A stretch of DNA of 55,856 nucleotides from positions 1 through 55,856 of IMG/VR virus record IMGVR_UViG_3300031951_000193; one strand, 5' to 3'. The translations under genes and the position numbers were made by a program. Of the stretch, positions 48,419 through 55,856 are shown one piece after another. The notes beneath the pieces are model-generated. The model saw only the letters and a program-made list of their open reading frames with translations. It had not been told where the DNA came from and searched no databases. The DNA is from a virus. Numbering within the stretch: the first letter of the stretch is position 1; each line of letters opens with the position of its first letter.

Positions 48419-49468
48419 TCATTCCATGCCTTGCAGATTGGAGTACATCCGATCTGCGAAAGACATTGGCTTTTGGGGTACTCGGGAGTCGGTCGTTGGG
48501 TTGGCCCGTCGCGCTGGCGCCCGTGAGGCTTGCTGCCTCAAGAACTCCATGTTGCGTTGGGCGGTGTCCTGCTGTGGTGCCGGCGGCGGGACGGCAGGGG
48601 CAGCGGGCTGCACCTGCGGGGCTGGCGGCTGCATGGCTGTCTGAAGGTTGGCCAGGGCCAGTTCCCTCTCGACCATTGCTGTCGCGTAGTCCCAACGAGC
48701 CTTGGCACCACTGATGCCAAGACCCCTTGCGTCCTCAATGTATTTCTGGACAAGCAGACCCTCCCGGGATACACGCCCCTGCTCGTCATAGAGCCAATCG
48801 CGGTTTTCGGCCTCGATTTGCTGAACGAGCGACTCTTCCTTGAGCCCGGAAATCTGGCTTTCAGCAATTTCCTGGGCCCGAGACGCCACGATCTTCTCGA
48901 TCATGGGGCCAAGCGTGGCTTGCGGATCGTCCAGAAACTTCCTGGCGAACTCTGCCTTGTACGCCTGATAGGCAGCGAGTTCGTGCTGGGCCTCTAGCGG
49001 AGCCCCGTCTGCGATAACCTCGCGGCCCTGCTGGTCGCGCGTGAGGTACTGGCGATAGATGTCCTTGACCTTCGGCGGATTCCACCACGCCGGCTCTTCC
49101 TGCTGCTGCGGCTGCTGGGCAGCCTGCGGCTGGCGTGACGAGGCTGCCTGGGACTGCTTCCACTGCTCGTACATCGGGCGGTTGGAGAGATACTCCGACG
49201 CGGCCGGGATAATGGACTGGTACTGCTGAAGGGCCCGGGACGCCTGCTGCTCCCGACGCATTGTTTCCTGAAGCCGCGAGGCGATCTCTTCGTCGGAAAC
49301 TCCCTGAAATTGCGGGAGTTGGCGAAACGAACCCCATACGTCCTGCTGCGTCTGGGCCTCCGGGGATTCGCTGGCCGTGGCCTGCGAATCGGGCTCGGCC
49401 TCTCCACCCGGATCCAGAACGTCGGGGAGTTCTTCGCTAACCGCTTCGGCGGAATCTTCTGGTGGCAT
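48419..49468 (-). CDS. Scaffold-type protein, 349 aa
   Basis: Acidic N-terminus, long Gln/Glu/Ala-rich helices (ASRLQETMRREQQASRALQQ) and a Pro/Gln-rich linker, with no hydrophobic core. It lies directly before the capsid gene, as capsid-assembly scaffolds do. The C-terminal AFADRM-like basic end could bind the shell. Confidence 0.75.
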   Translation of the reverse strand: MPPEDSAEAVSEELPDVLDPGGEAEPDSQATASESPEAQTQQDVWGSFRQLPQFQGVSDEEIASRLQETMRREQQASRALQQYQSIIPAASEYLSNRPMYEQWKQSQAASSRQPQAAQQPQQQEEPAWWNPPKVKDIYRQYLTRDQQGREVIADGAPLEAQHELAAYQAYKAEFARKFLDDPQATLGPMIEKIVASRAQEIAESQISGLKEESLVQQIEAENRDWLYDEQGRVSREGLLVQKYIEDARGLGISGAKARWDYATAMVERELALANLQTAMQPPAPQVQPAAPAVPPPAPQQDTAQRNMEFLRQQASRAPARRANPTTDSRVPQKPMSFADRMYSNLQGME

Positions 49469-49547
49469 GCGGCCCTCCTGTGGTTACCACTAGAGTCCGC
49501 CGTAAGCCCCGAGGGCATCAATCCAGATTGTGCCGCGACCCTCCCGG

Positions 49548-49868
49548 TCAGCCGTCCTGGGGCGGTTCTGGCGGCAGCAGCGCGACTGCCTCGCCCCAAG
49601 GAATCACCTCGACGGAGGACAACAGAATCGCCTTGTCTGCCGCTTCCCACATCCCCTGTAGCAGCCCGCCTTCGACCACCTCTGTCAGAACGTCCGCCGA
49701 CAGCATCAGCCTGCCGTCCATCAAGACGCGAGGCACAGGCACGCACTTGCTTGTGCCATGCTCTGCGTGGAGTTCCGCGAGCCGCTGGGCCAACTGCGGG
49801 GTGAAGACCAGCGCCAGTTCTTTGGCGTCGGCATAGGAGATCGGGAGTGTGATGTCGGAGAGGGTCAT
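49548..49868 (-). CDS. Hypothetical protein, 106 aa
   Basis: A small helical protein (SYADAKELALVFTPQLAQRL) with no motif. Its ATG overlaps the stop of the adhesin gene (ATGA), so it is co-translated with it. It may be a chaperone or small subunit for the adhesin, but this is only from position. Confidence 0.6.
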   Translation of the reverse strand: MTLSDITLPISYADAKELALVFTPQLAQRLAELHAEHGTSKCVPVPRVLMDGRLMLSADVLTEVVEGGLLQGMWEAADKAILLSSVEVIPWGEAVALLPPEPPQDG

Positions 49869-52096
49869 GGGATGGCGGCTCCGATGGCGGTCATCAGCGC
49901 GGAGACGCGGGCGTCAAGCAGGGCGAGGTCGATAGACTCTCCGAGCGAGTAAAACGACAGCCGTGCGTTTGAGTATTGCGTGTTGTTGTCTCTCGCAAAC
50001 ACGCGGATGTTCGCAGACGTTGGCAATGATGACGCAGACGAAAGCGACGAGGTAGTGCCGTTCTTTCTGGCAGACACGCTCGCCGCACTACTTCTGCTCA
50101 AGCCAAACAGCGTGCCGCTCGTTATCGCGCCGGTAAGAACGGCACCCGCTCCGTGCAGGGAGACATCCTGCGCCGTAAGACCTTCTATGCCGTATGTGTT
50201 GCCTGCGCGGAAATAACTTGTCGTACCAATAGTAGCCGTAGAGGCGACCCAGACGGCGATGTGCGCGTTGTCCTGGGGGTCGGCATTTTCCAGCCGGTTG
50301 GTGGTGATGCTCTTGGTTGATCCGTTTCCAACCAGCCCCGTCTTCCTGTTGTAGTCTCCGCTGACGAAGTTGTTATTCACATTCGTCGGCGCACTGCCAA
50401 CCAGCGGCGTCAGCGCCCCCGACAGCGTGCGAGCGCCTGCGAGGATGCAGGAGGCTTTGATGGCAGACCAGATGCCGTCAGCCTTGCAGCCGGTGATGAA
50501 CGTGTTGATGGCATCGCGGACGCCAGTTTCTAGCGTTACATACCCATCGGCGTATTCGACTGCCGTGATGTAGGCGTTCACATCGGCGTCGGCATAGGCC
50601 GGCGGGACATAGAGGGCCACGCCCCACTTGGCCGCGAGGTAGCGTTCGATCTGCGTCACCTGCGATGCCGTCAGGGTGTTGTTGTAAAACAGCGCCTCTA
50701 GCATTTGGCATGGGTAGGCTCTTGCCGGGTCGTATGGCTCCAAGCCAACAAAGTGCGCCCAGTTGGCGGCGTTCGATGAAGCGGTTTCAACGTACACCAG
50801 ATTGACCGCTGTGGTGTCCTGCGCCGCCCTAAAGCCGACCAGATAGTTGTTGGCGTCGGCGGTGGCGATGTTGGCGGCGTTATACCGCAGTGCGGTCGCT
50901 TTGTTGCTTGCGGTGTTGGCCGAGTAGTGTGTGAGGGAGTTGTACCATGTGATGCTTGCGGCATCAGATGACGAATACCCAGAGCCACCAAGCGTAGCGG
51001 CATTGATGGTCAGGTTGTTGGCCCCAATAGGCGAGGAGAAGTTTGCGGGCGTGCCGGTTCTGCGCCACACAACAAACATCCCTCGCCGCTGGTAGTTCGT
51101 CCGCTCCTGTCGCATCCACTGCGTTGTGCCGTTGAGGGCGATTGACCTTCGACTGCCCTGCGTCCCAACAGTCGGGCGAAGCGAGCCGGTTGGCTGGAGC
51201 ATGTGCCGCCCGCTGCCGCTCTTGTCGCGCCAGTACCCCACCGGATCGCTGGTCACCGTTGCCTGTGCGTGGACGGCAGGCACACCCCACTTGTCGGCCA
51301 GATATTTCTCCAGCCGCCGCAGGTCACTCGCGGACGGCACTGACGAGAACAGCAGCACCTCGCAGAGTTTGCCGTTGAGCGGAAGGCTAAAAACTCCGCT
51401 GATGTTGCGCGTCCCAAACCACGCGCCAAGGACGTTGTTGCCTGTTACGCTGGCGGTTCCTGTTTCCGCCGCACCGCGCACGCGAAGCGAGGTGGCAGAC
51501 CCGGAGAACGAAGACACTGCAAGCGATGGCGTGCCAGCAGACTGCGAGCCGCCGCTGGCGTTGTATCCGGTAGTCACGCTGAAAAAGCGTGTGGCGTATT
51601 CGCCTACAGACGTGTATTGAATCGACCCAATCAAGAAGGTTGCGCCGCTCCCCCTGCCAAACGCTACAAGCGCCTGTCCGACGTTCGTCACATCGCACAC
51701 ATGGACGCACAGCATGGCAGCAAAGACCGGCGGCTCCGATGTGGTGGACAGGTAATCGTCAGTGCCGTCGAAGTCGATGGCGTTCCTGCCGTTGACCGTC
51801 GCCACGCCCGGTTGCAGGCCAGAGGTCGCCTGCGAAACATGCAGGCCGCTGCCACTCTTGTCATTCCACTGGCTCACCAGCCCGCCAGACTGCGTGATGG
51901 TGCCAGTGTCGCTGGCATCCCACCAGCCCACGCACCCGCCCACATCCAACGGCGAATCGACCGCCGTCACCGGCCCAGCGTCGGTGGTGTAGAGCGACGA
52001 GGCGTCAGCCGCGTCCAGCCAGAGGGCGAGGCCAGAGATGGCCTTCGGATCGAAGCCCGTCGCACGCGGACAGAGAAGGCGAGGGTCGATGCCCAT
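49865..52096 (-). CDS. LamG-like jelly-roll adhesin, 743 aa
   Basis: The sequence LALWLDAADASSL near residue 22 and later WNDKSGSGLHVSQ, INDFDGTDDYL-type blocks are typical of concanavalin/LamG-like sugar-binding domains in phage adhesins. At least two such units are present (about residues 60-270 and 280-500), each ending EKYLADKWGV or ERYLAAKWGV. The C-terminal third is beta-rich. It lies beside capsid genes, away from the main fibres, so it may decorate the head or tail. Confidence 0.75.
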   Translation of the reverse strand: MGIDPRLLCPRATGFDPKAISGLALWLDAADASSLYTTDAGPVTAVDSPLDVGGCVGWWDASDTGTITQSGGLVSQWNDKSGSGLHVSQATSGLQPGVATVNGRNAIDFDGTDDYLSTTSEPPVFAAMLCVHVCDVTNVGQALVAFGRGSGATFLIGSIQYTSVGEYATRFFSVTTGYNASGGSQSAGTPSLAVSSFSGSATSLRVRGAAETGTASVTGNNVLGAWFGTRNISGVFSLPLNGKLCEVLLFSSVPSASDLRRLEKYLADKWGVPAVHAQATVTSDPVGYWRDKSGSGRHMLQPTGSLRPTVGTQGSRRSIALNGTTQWMRQERTNYQRRGMFVVWRRTGTPANFSSPIGANNLTINAATLGGSGYSSSDAASITWYNSLTHYSANTASNKATALRYNAANIATADANNYLVGFRAAQDTTAVNLVYVETASSNAANWAHFVGLEPYDPARAYPCQMLEALFYNNTLTASQVTQIERYLAAKWGVALYVPPAYADADVNAYITAVEYADGYVTLETGVRDAINTFITGCKADGIWSAIKASCILAGARTLSGALTPLVGSAPTNVNNNFVSGDYNRKTGLVGNGSTKSITTNRLENADPQDNAHIAVWVASTATIGTTSYFRAGNTYGIEGLTAQDVSLHGAGAVLTGAITSGTLFGLSRSSAASVSARKNGTTSSLSSASSLPTSANIRVFARDNNTQYSNARLSFYSLGESIDLALLDARVSALMTAIGAAIP

Positions 52097-52098
52097 GA

Positions 52099-53811
52099 CT
52101 ACAGTTCCCCTCGGCTGTTGGAGGCGCTCGGGCTGTAGTATTTTTTGTGGTACTCGATGATGTCCTCAAGCAGTTTTTGCTGGCCCTCTCTCCAGCGTTC
52201 GTAGTGCTTCGGATAGTCGGGCGAGTTCGGGTCCGCCATGACGCGCTGGCCGTCATCGGTGAACTCCGAGGGGAACACCGGGACCACGCCCTGCACCTGC
52301 GGGTCCATGGCCTCAAACAGTTTCTGCGGCTCGGTGCTGTACGGCGGATTCGCCGCATACAGGGCGGCGCTGAAGGGCTGCTCGGTGGTGACCTGATCGC
52401 GGCCGAAGTCCCCGGCCAAGCCCGCCAGCAGGCTCCGCACGCCACCCCTGGCGATAGCCCAAGGCGCCATCACGCCGGCGGTCGCAATCGTGGGAACGTC
52501 GATCCAGTTCTTTGGAGCCATGGCCACGCTCTCGTTGGCCGGGGACGGCAGGGAATACTCCCTGACGCGAGCCCAGTCCCCCAGTTGGCCTACCGAATCG
52601 TTCCAGTTCCGCTGGTACAGGGGGTATTCAGCAACGTATTTCTGCTGCTCCCCGCGCAACCACCGCTCCAATTTCTCGGAAATCTCCTCCACTTCCTCCG
52701 TGGTAGCCCCTTCTGGCACTAGCGGAGCGGCCCTATGGAGGTCGCCAATAACGTCCTGAATGGCCTGTCCTTGCCCCCCGGCGAGGCTGTTTACGCCAGA
52801 AAAAGCGAGGTTTTTGAGGTTCTCGGCGTAGGTCAGGTAGTTGGCAGCGTCCTTATCGCCCTCATTGGCCATGCCCTGCGTGGTCATCCACGATTCGCTG
52901 GGGCCAAATCCACCAAACGAACCGCTGCGGTACTGGTTGCGTGCGTTTCGTTCGTCCGCCATCCGGTCCCAGTAGGTTGCTTCGGCCATGCGGGCCTCGG
53001 CGGGGTTTGCGGCGGACAACAAGTTCCGCAAATACCCCAGGTGCAGGGCACCACGGGCCCAGTTGTTGGTCGAATACTCGTCTTCTGGCGTGACCTGGGC
53101 GTCCGTGATGGCGTGGCGGGCGGTTTCCTTGAGTCCAGCCAGGGCAGCAGCAGGCAGGGCTATGAGGGAAGAGCCTGTGGTAGACCAGTCTGGCCGGTAG
53201 TACGGATCTTCTTGCAGGGCCGACAGCACATTGAGCGTGCGTTGCGTGTCGAGGTTAGCCCGCAGCCCGGGGCTCATCATGTACCGGGTTTCTTGCCCAG
53301 AAGGGGCCTTGGCTACGTCCCGTTCGCTGCGGGTCCAGCCTGGAAACCTCGCTTCCTTGCCGCCGGGAGACTGTTCCCGCAGTTGCCCCAGCAGTTTCTT
53401 GGAATACGCCTCAAACTTCGGCTCTTTGGCCGTGCCGCTGGTCAAATAGTCGAACACGCCCTCTTGGATGTACGGAACTTCCAGGGCATCTTCGTTGTTG
53501 GCCTCAACTTGACGGGCGACCCACTCGTTCGGGGTCATGGTTTTGCCAGACTCGTCCCGCAGAGATGGGCTGGCGAAGTATTGGTACTCGGCCCGGTTGC
53601 GAAAATCCTTCTGCACGGCCGGCGATGCGGAGCCCACGAAGGTGGACACTGGCTTGACCAGGGGCTCCGGGGCACCCGGATCGGACTTTGGGTCCACCAG
53701 CCCGGTCTGGGGGCCGAAAAACTGCTCCTGCAACGGACGCGGAAGGTACGGCTGCGTCCAAACCGGGGGTCGCAGCCATGAATCGCGGAGCCCAGAGACG
53801 GGGCTGCTCAT
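52099..53811 (-). CDS. Large hypothetical virion-region protein, 570 aa
   Basis: A helical Pro/Tyr/Trp-rich protein with many charged segments (DERNARNQYRSGSFGGFG, ISEKLERWLRGEQQKYV). A hydrophobic IATAGVMAPWAIARGG segment may touch membranes. No recognised domain. Its position among structural genes suggests a virion protein. Confidence 0.65.
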   Translation of the reverse strand: MSSPVSGLRDSWLRPPVWTQPYLPRPLQEQFFGPQTGLVDPKSDPGAPEPLVKPVSTFVGSASPAVQKDFRNRAEYQYFASPSLRDESGKTMTPNEWVARQVEANNEDALEVPYIQEGVFDYLTSGTAKEPKFEAYSKKLLGQLREQSPGGKEARFPGWTRSERDVAKAPSGQETRYMMSPGLRANLDTQRTLNVLSALQEDPYYRPDWSTTGSSLIALPAAALAGLKETARHAITDAQVTPEDEYSTNNWARGALHLGYLRNLLSAANPAEARMAEATYWDRMADERNARNQYRSGSFGGFGPSESWMTTQGMANEGDKDAANYLTYAENLKNLAFSGVNSLAGGQGQAIQDVIGDLHRAAPLVPEGATTEEVEEISEKLERWLRGEQQKYVAEYPLYQRNWNDSVGQLGDWARVREYSLPSPANESVAMAPKNWIDVPTIATAGVMAPWAIARGGVRSLLAGLAGDFGRDQVTTEQPFSAALYAANPPYSTEPQKLFEAMDPQVQGVVPVFPSEFTDDGQRVMADPNSPDYPKHYERWREGQQKLLEDIIEYHKKYYSPSASNSRGEL

Positions 53812-54197
53812 CAGGCTGCCCCTCCCTCACGCCACTGCTTCTGCCACTGAAGCATGGCCACGCGATTGTCCTTCTTCTCGCGCCACCACTGGAGGATCAA
53901 CTTGATGATCTCCCAGATCAGGGCCTGCAAGATGATCGTCCAGATGAATCCGAACTCCTTCTCGCCGTAGGCCAGATGGAGATGCCGTTTGACGCTCTGC
54001 ATCAGCCCCCGGACCACGATGCCTTCGGCCTTGCGGTCAGCGGCGTCGGACTGGGCGAACTGATCGTCGGGCCACTCCTGCACAAGAATGGCTAGACAAT
54101 CGTTGACGCGCTCCCGCCCAGCCAAGAGTTTGCGGAGCGGGAGCGCGTCCCACACCTGCTGCTGAAACTTCGCGTAGGTAGCGTCTTCTTTGACCAT
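53811..54197 (-). CDS. Small protein with C-terminal membrane segment, 128 aa
   Basis: Residues about 80-105 form a hydrophobic span (FGFIWTIILQALIWEIIKLI), followed by a basic tail with Trp and Gln. The N-terminal half is helical and charged. It could be a membrane-attached phage protein or a holin-like protein. Its stop and the next start share a base. Confidence 0.65.
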   Translation of the reverse strand: MVKEDATYAKFQQQVWDALPLRKLLAGRERVNDCLAILVQEWPDDQFAQSDAADRKAEGIVVRGLMQSVKRHLHLAYGEKEFGFIWTIILQALIWEIIKLILQWWREKKDNRVAMLQWQKQWREGGAA

Positions 54198-54244
54198 AAC
54201 TGGGCGAATCTCTGGGACTCACCCTGATTTATGGGCACGAAGCC

Positions 54245-54634
54245 CTACCAAGGCTCGTTCCGGGAAGCAGTGCGCTGCGGGGGCCGTTGCCGTGGCTCGG
54301 AGCCCCCTTGATCCTGCTCCTGTTTGGAGCGGACACACAGCCCGATGTCGTTGGCAACCATCCGCAAGGCGGTCCCTTCAGCGCCGTCGTTGCGCTTGAA
54401 CGTCTCCAGCGACAACTCGCCGGTGAGCAAGACCTTCATGCCCTTGCGAAACGTGCCAGCCGCGTCCTCGGCCAGACGGTCGAAGCACACAACATCGAGC
54501 CATGTGGTTTCTGGGTCGCGGCCTTCACGCTTCATCGTGCTGGCCACGGAGAACGTGACCATCTTCTTGCCAGATCGGGTGTCCTTGAGTTCCGGGTCGC
54601 GGCCCAAGTTGCCCGTGACGGTTGCTCGGATCAT
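54245..54634 (-). CDS. ssb: Single-stranded DNA-binding protein (OB fold), 129 aa
   Basis: The pattern MIRATVTGNLGRDPELKDTR, then KKMVTFSVAS, TTWLDVVCFDRLAEDAAGTF, KGMKVLLTGELSLETF is the bacterial SSB OB-fold. The C-terminus is short, Gln/Arg-rich, and lacks the usual acidic DDIPF tip. It protects single strands in replication and recombination together with the ERF and exonuclease. Confidence 0.88.
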   Translation of the reverse strand: MIRATVTGNLGRDPELKDTRSGKKMVTFSVASTMKREGRDPETTWLDVVCFDRLAEDAAGTFRKGMKVLLTGELSLETFKRNDGAEGTALRMVANDIGLCVRSKQEQDQGGSEPRQRPPQRTASRNEPW

Positions 54635-54638
54635 CGGT

Positions 54639-54749
54639 TTACTTCTTCTTGCTAGAGGCCGAGGGCATCGTCTTCTTGGCCTGCGACACCTTGTCGGCCT
54701 CGGTCTTCTTCGACTGGCCGGAATGGCCGCAGGAACGATTCTTTGCCAT
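54639..54749 (-). CDS. 36-aa basic peptide
   Basis: The ATG at 54749 has AAGGAG 7 bases upstream. The peptide starts MAKNRSCGHSGQSKK and is Lys/Ser-rich to its end (PSASSKKK). It directly precedes the SSB gene. The longer in-frame extension has shadow composition. Function unknown. Confidence 0.6.
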   Translation of the reverse strand: MAKNRSCGHSGQSKKTEADKVSQAKKTMPSASSKKK

Positions 54750-54814
54750 GGGTCTGACTCCTTGGAGAAACATCGGGCACTGACGCCAATCCGGGCCACA
54801 CGCCAGGACGGTTT

Positions 54815-55093
54815 TCAGGAAATCATCCAGATCATCACCGCCACCGCTGCCACCACCGCGAGGCCCGCGAAGTACCAAGCCGTGTCTGGGTGCGGCTGCT
54901 GGGAGCGAATCATATCGGTCAAGTCCACGTTGGCGCAATGCAGGCCGTGGATGATGTCATCCTTGGCGGCAATCATTTTCCGCAGGTGGCGAATCTCCTT
55001 GGCCCCCAGCAGGAGCAGGTTTCGCGGGTCATGCTCGGAGGACATGGGGTTGTCCCAGCACTCAATCATCTGGTCGGAGATGCAGCCCATCAA
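54815..55093 (-). CDS. C-terminally membrane-anchored small protein, 92 aa
   Basis: A soluble helix (LLLLGAKEIRHLRKMIAAKD) is followed by a C-terminal span (AGLAVVAAVAVMIWMIS) ending at the last residue, giving tail-anchored topology. Cys and His residues near the start could bind metal. The ATG overlaps the previous stop (ATGA). Confidence 0.65.
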   Translation of the reverse strand: MMGCISDQMIECWDNPMSSEHDPRNLLLLGAKEIRHLRKMIAAKDDIIHGLHCANVDLTDMIRSQQPHPDTAWYFAGLAVVAAVAVMIWMIS

Positions 55094-55365
55094 TCGGCCT
55101 TGTGGATCTTGGACCGGAAGATTCGCTCGTCCTCTTCCTCTTCTGGTTCGTGCGTGATCGTGATCGGAGACAGCGACTGCGGGCCGTCAATGTAGGCCCG
55201 GATGCCCTGCTCCAAGATCGCTTTCTCCACCCGCAGGACATGGATCGCCCGGATCGCGTCCTCGATCAGGGAGCCGATGCGGGCCAAGTGAACCTGCCGC
55301 CAGTCATTCAGGCGATCCACGATGTCGCGTTCGTCAATCACGGTGTCTTCGGCAGTGGTACTCAT
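55090..55365 (-). CDS. Helical acidic hypothetical protein, 91 aa
   Basis: The ATG at 55365 (MSTTAEDT) has AGGTGA upstream. The frame further upstream is rejected as it would cross the structured intergenic hairpin. A helical domain (DRLNDWRQVHLARIGSLIED) ends in an acidic run (EPEEEEDE). No family recognised. Confidence 0.65.
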   Translation of the reverse strand: MSTTAEDTVIDERDIVDRLNDWRQVHLARIGSLIEDAIRAIHVLRVEKAILEQGIRAYIDGPQSLSPITITHEPEEEEDERIFRSKIHKAD

Positions 55366-55383
55366 GGTCACCTGCGGTGTGCT

Positions 55384-55454
55384 GCCCGCCCCCGGCGCCA
55401 CGCCCAATGCCAGGGGAGGGGCTTGAGCGTGAAGCAAAGCGCCGGGGAGCGGGC
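55384..55454 (-). other. Large GC hairpin between nuclease-like gene and 91-aa gene
   Basis: GCCCGCCCCCGGCG (55384-55397) pairs with 55440-55454 across one bulge, a 14-bp stem. Inside the 42-base loop CACGC (55399-55403) pairs with GCGTG (55427-55431). The element fills most of the 113-base intergenic gap. It may be a terminator without a T-run, a leader or a structured RNA. Confidence 0.5.
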
Positions 55455-55478
55455 TGCCATGGAAGTTGTACCGGCGTG

Positions 55479-55856
55479 TCAAGATCGGAGCAGGCCAACG
55501 GGCACGACCTTGTAGCCACCGGGACGCGACTCCCCGAGTTGCCATCCCAGCGACCCCGGTATCCACCCCAGGAGTTCTACGTCACGAAACTCCCCCGTAG
55601 TCTTTGCTCCCCATATCACACGCCCTCGGTCCCGCTCCCTGACGGCAGGCCCAACGTCAGTCCTTACTCGCCGCACTTCCACGTTAGTCCCTACGTCCGG
55701 CTGGTTGCGGTGCAGCCCGTGTTCGGACGCATGCCAGATCGAGGCGTGCCAGTACCGATTGATGTGCTTGGCGACCGCCAGTTCGCAGACCGCCGCCGCC
55801 ACCTGGGCCTCCCGGTCCAACTCCATCCGGGAGCGGTCATAGTACGGGGCGTCCTG
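55479..55856 (-). CDS. Nuclease-like protein, cut by the right edge
   Basis: The frame stays open through the edge: upstream of the ATG at 55826 the codons read QDAPYYDRSR in frame, consistent with a longer protein. The body has GTNVEVRRVRTD, then GRVIWGAKTTGEFRDVELLG, with E and K spaced as in small PD-(D/E)xK nuclease-like phage proteins, and ends GYKVVPVGLLRS. Whether it is active is not clear. Confidence 0.65.
   Translation of the reverse strand, partial: QDAPYYDRSRMELDREAQVAAAVCELAVAKHINRYWHASIWHASEHGLHRNQPDVGTNVEVRRVRTDVGPAVRERDRGRVIWGAKTTGEFRDVELLGWIPGSLGWQLGESRPGGYKVVPVGLLRS

Noticed and set aside
1-55856. CRISPR array or insertion sequence
   Set aside because: No regularly spaced direct repeats and no transposase with terminal repeats were found. 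The only recombinases are the serine and tyrosine enzymes.

Overview
The window is part of a GC-rich genome of a tailed double-stranded DNA phage. It contains a complete head and tail gene cluster with a large terminase, portal, capsid and podovirus-type tail tube proteins. I see no tape measure, sheath or tail-tube (siphovirus or myovirus) gene, so a short-tailed virion is most likely. A tyrosine integrase lies next to a tRNA-Met fragment that looks like an attP site, so the phage is probably temperate. The integrase carries a K-x-x-R-R-G-A-T box and a final H-Y-I-D-P motif, and several small proteins have a style I associate with Planctomycetes. That host assignment is inference. Both ends are cut: the last codons of a rightward gene lie at the left edge, and a leftward nuclease-like gene runs off the right edge. 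No DNA polymerase or primase is present, so the genome is larger than the window.

Layout. Positions 1-9141 are a rightward early-type region. It opens with a zinc-ribbon peptide and a 119-aa protein. These are followed by a three-gene module: a 305-aa protein, a MoxR-like AAA ATPase, and a protein joining an HExxH peptidase-like domain to a VWA domain. Each of these early genes sits behind a GC hairpin, a pyrimidine tract and a GGGAG-type ribosome site. A tightly coupled run of small genes follows, with two DNA-binding proteins, and the region ends with a serine recombinase. Positions 9127-18514 run leftward. Reading in the direction of transcription, they hold an exonuclease, an ERF annealing protein, two small proteins, an SF2 helicase, a nuclease and small-protein block (HNH, PD-(D/E)xK, DUF3310), a probable lysis block with a papain-like peptidase, and a sigma-70-family factor. 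The integrase (18672-19541) is rightward.

Positions 19660-55856 are one long leftward block. In transcription order it holds a nuclease-like gene, SSB, a LamG-like adhesin, scaffold, major capsid protein, a second head protein, small and large terminase, portal, endonuclease VII, tail tube A and B (nozzle), several probable internal virion proteins, and a fibre cluster with Mtd-like and glycine-rich proteins.

Genes are packed with ATGA or GTGA overlaps. At several points one reading frame runs 145-425 bases into the next gene out of frame. The parts suggest a phage that recombines its DNA with its own exonuclease, annealing protein, helicase and resolvases, integrates at a tRNA-Met gene, and may redirect host RNA polymerase with its own sigma factor. 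The least familiar parts are the MoxR/VWA-peptidase module with its repeated leaders, the papain-like lysis candidate, and the att site that overlaps the exonuclease start.
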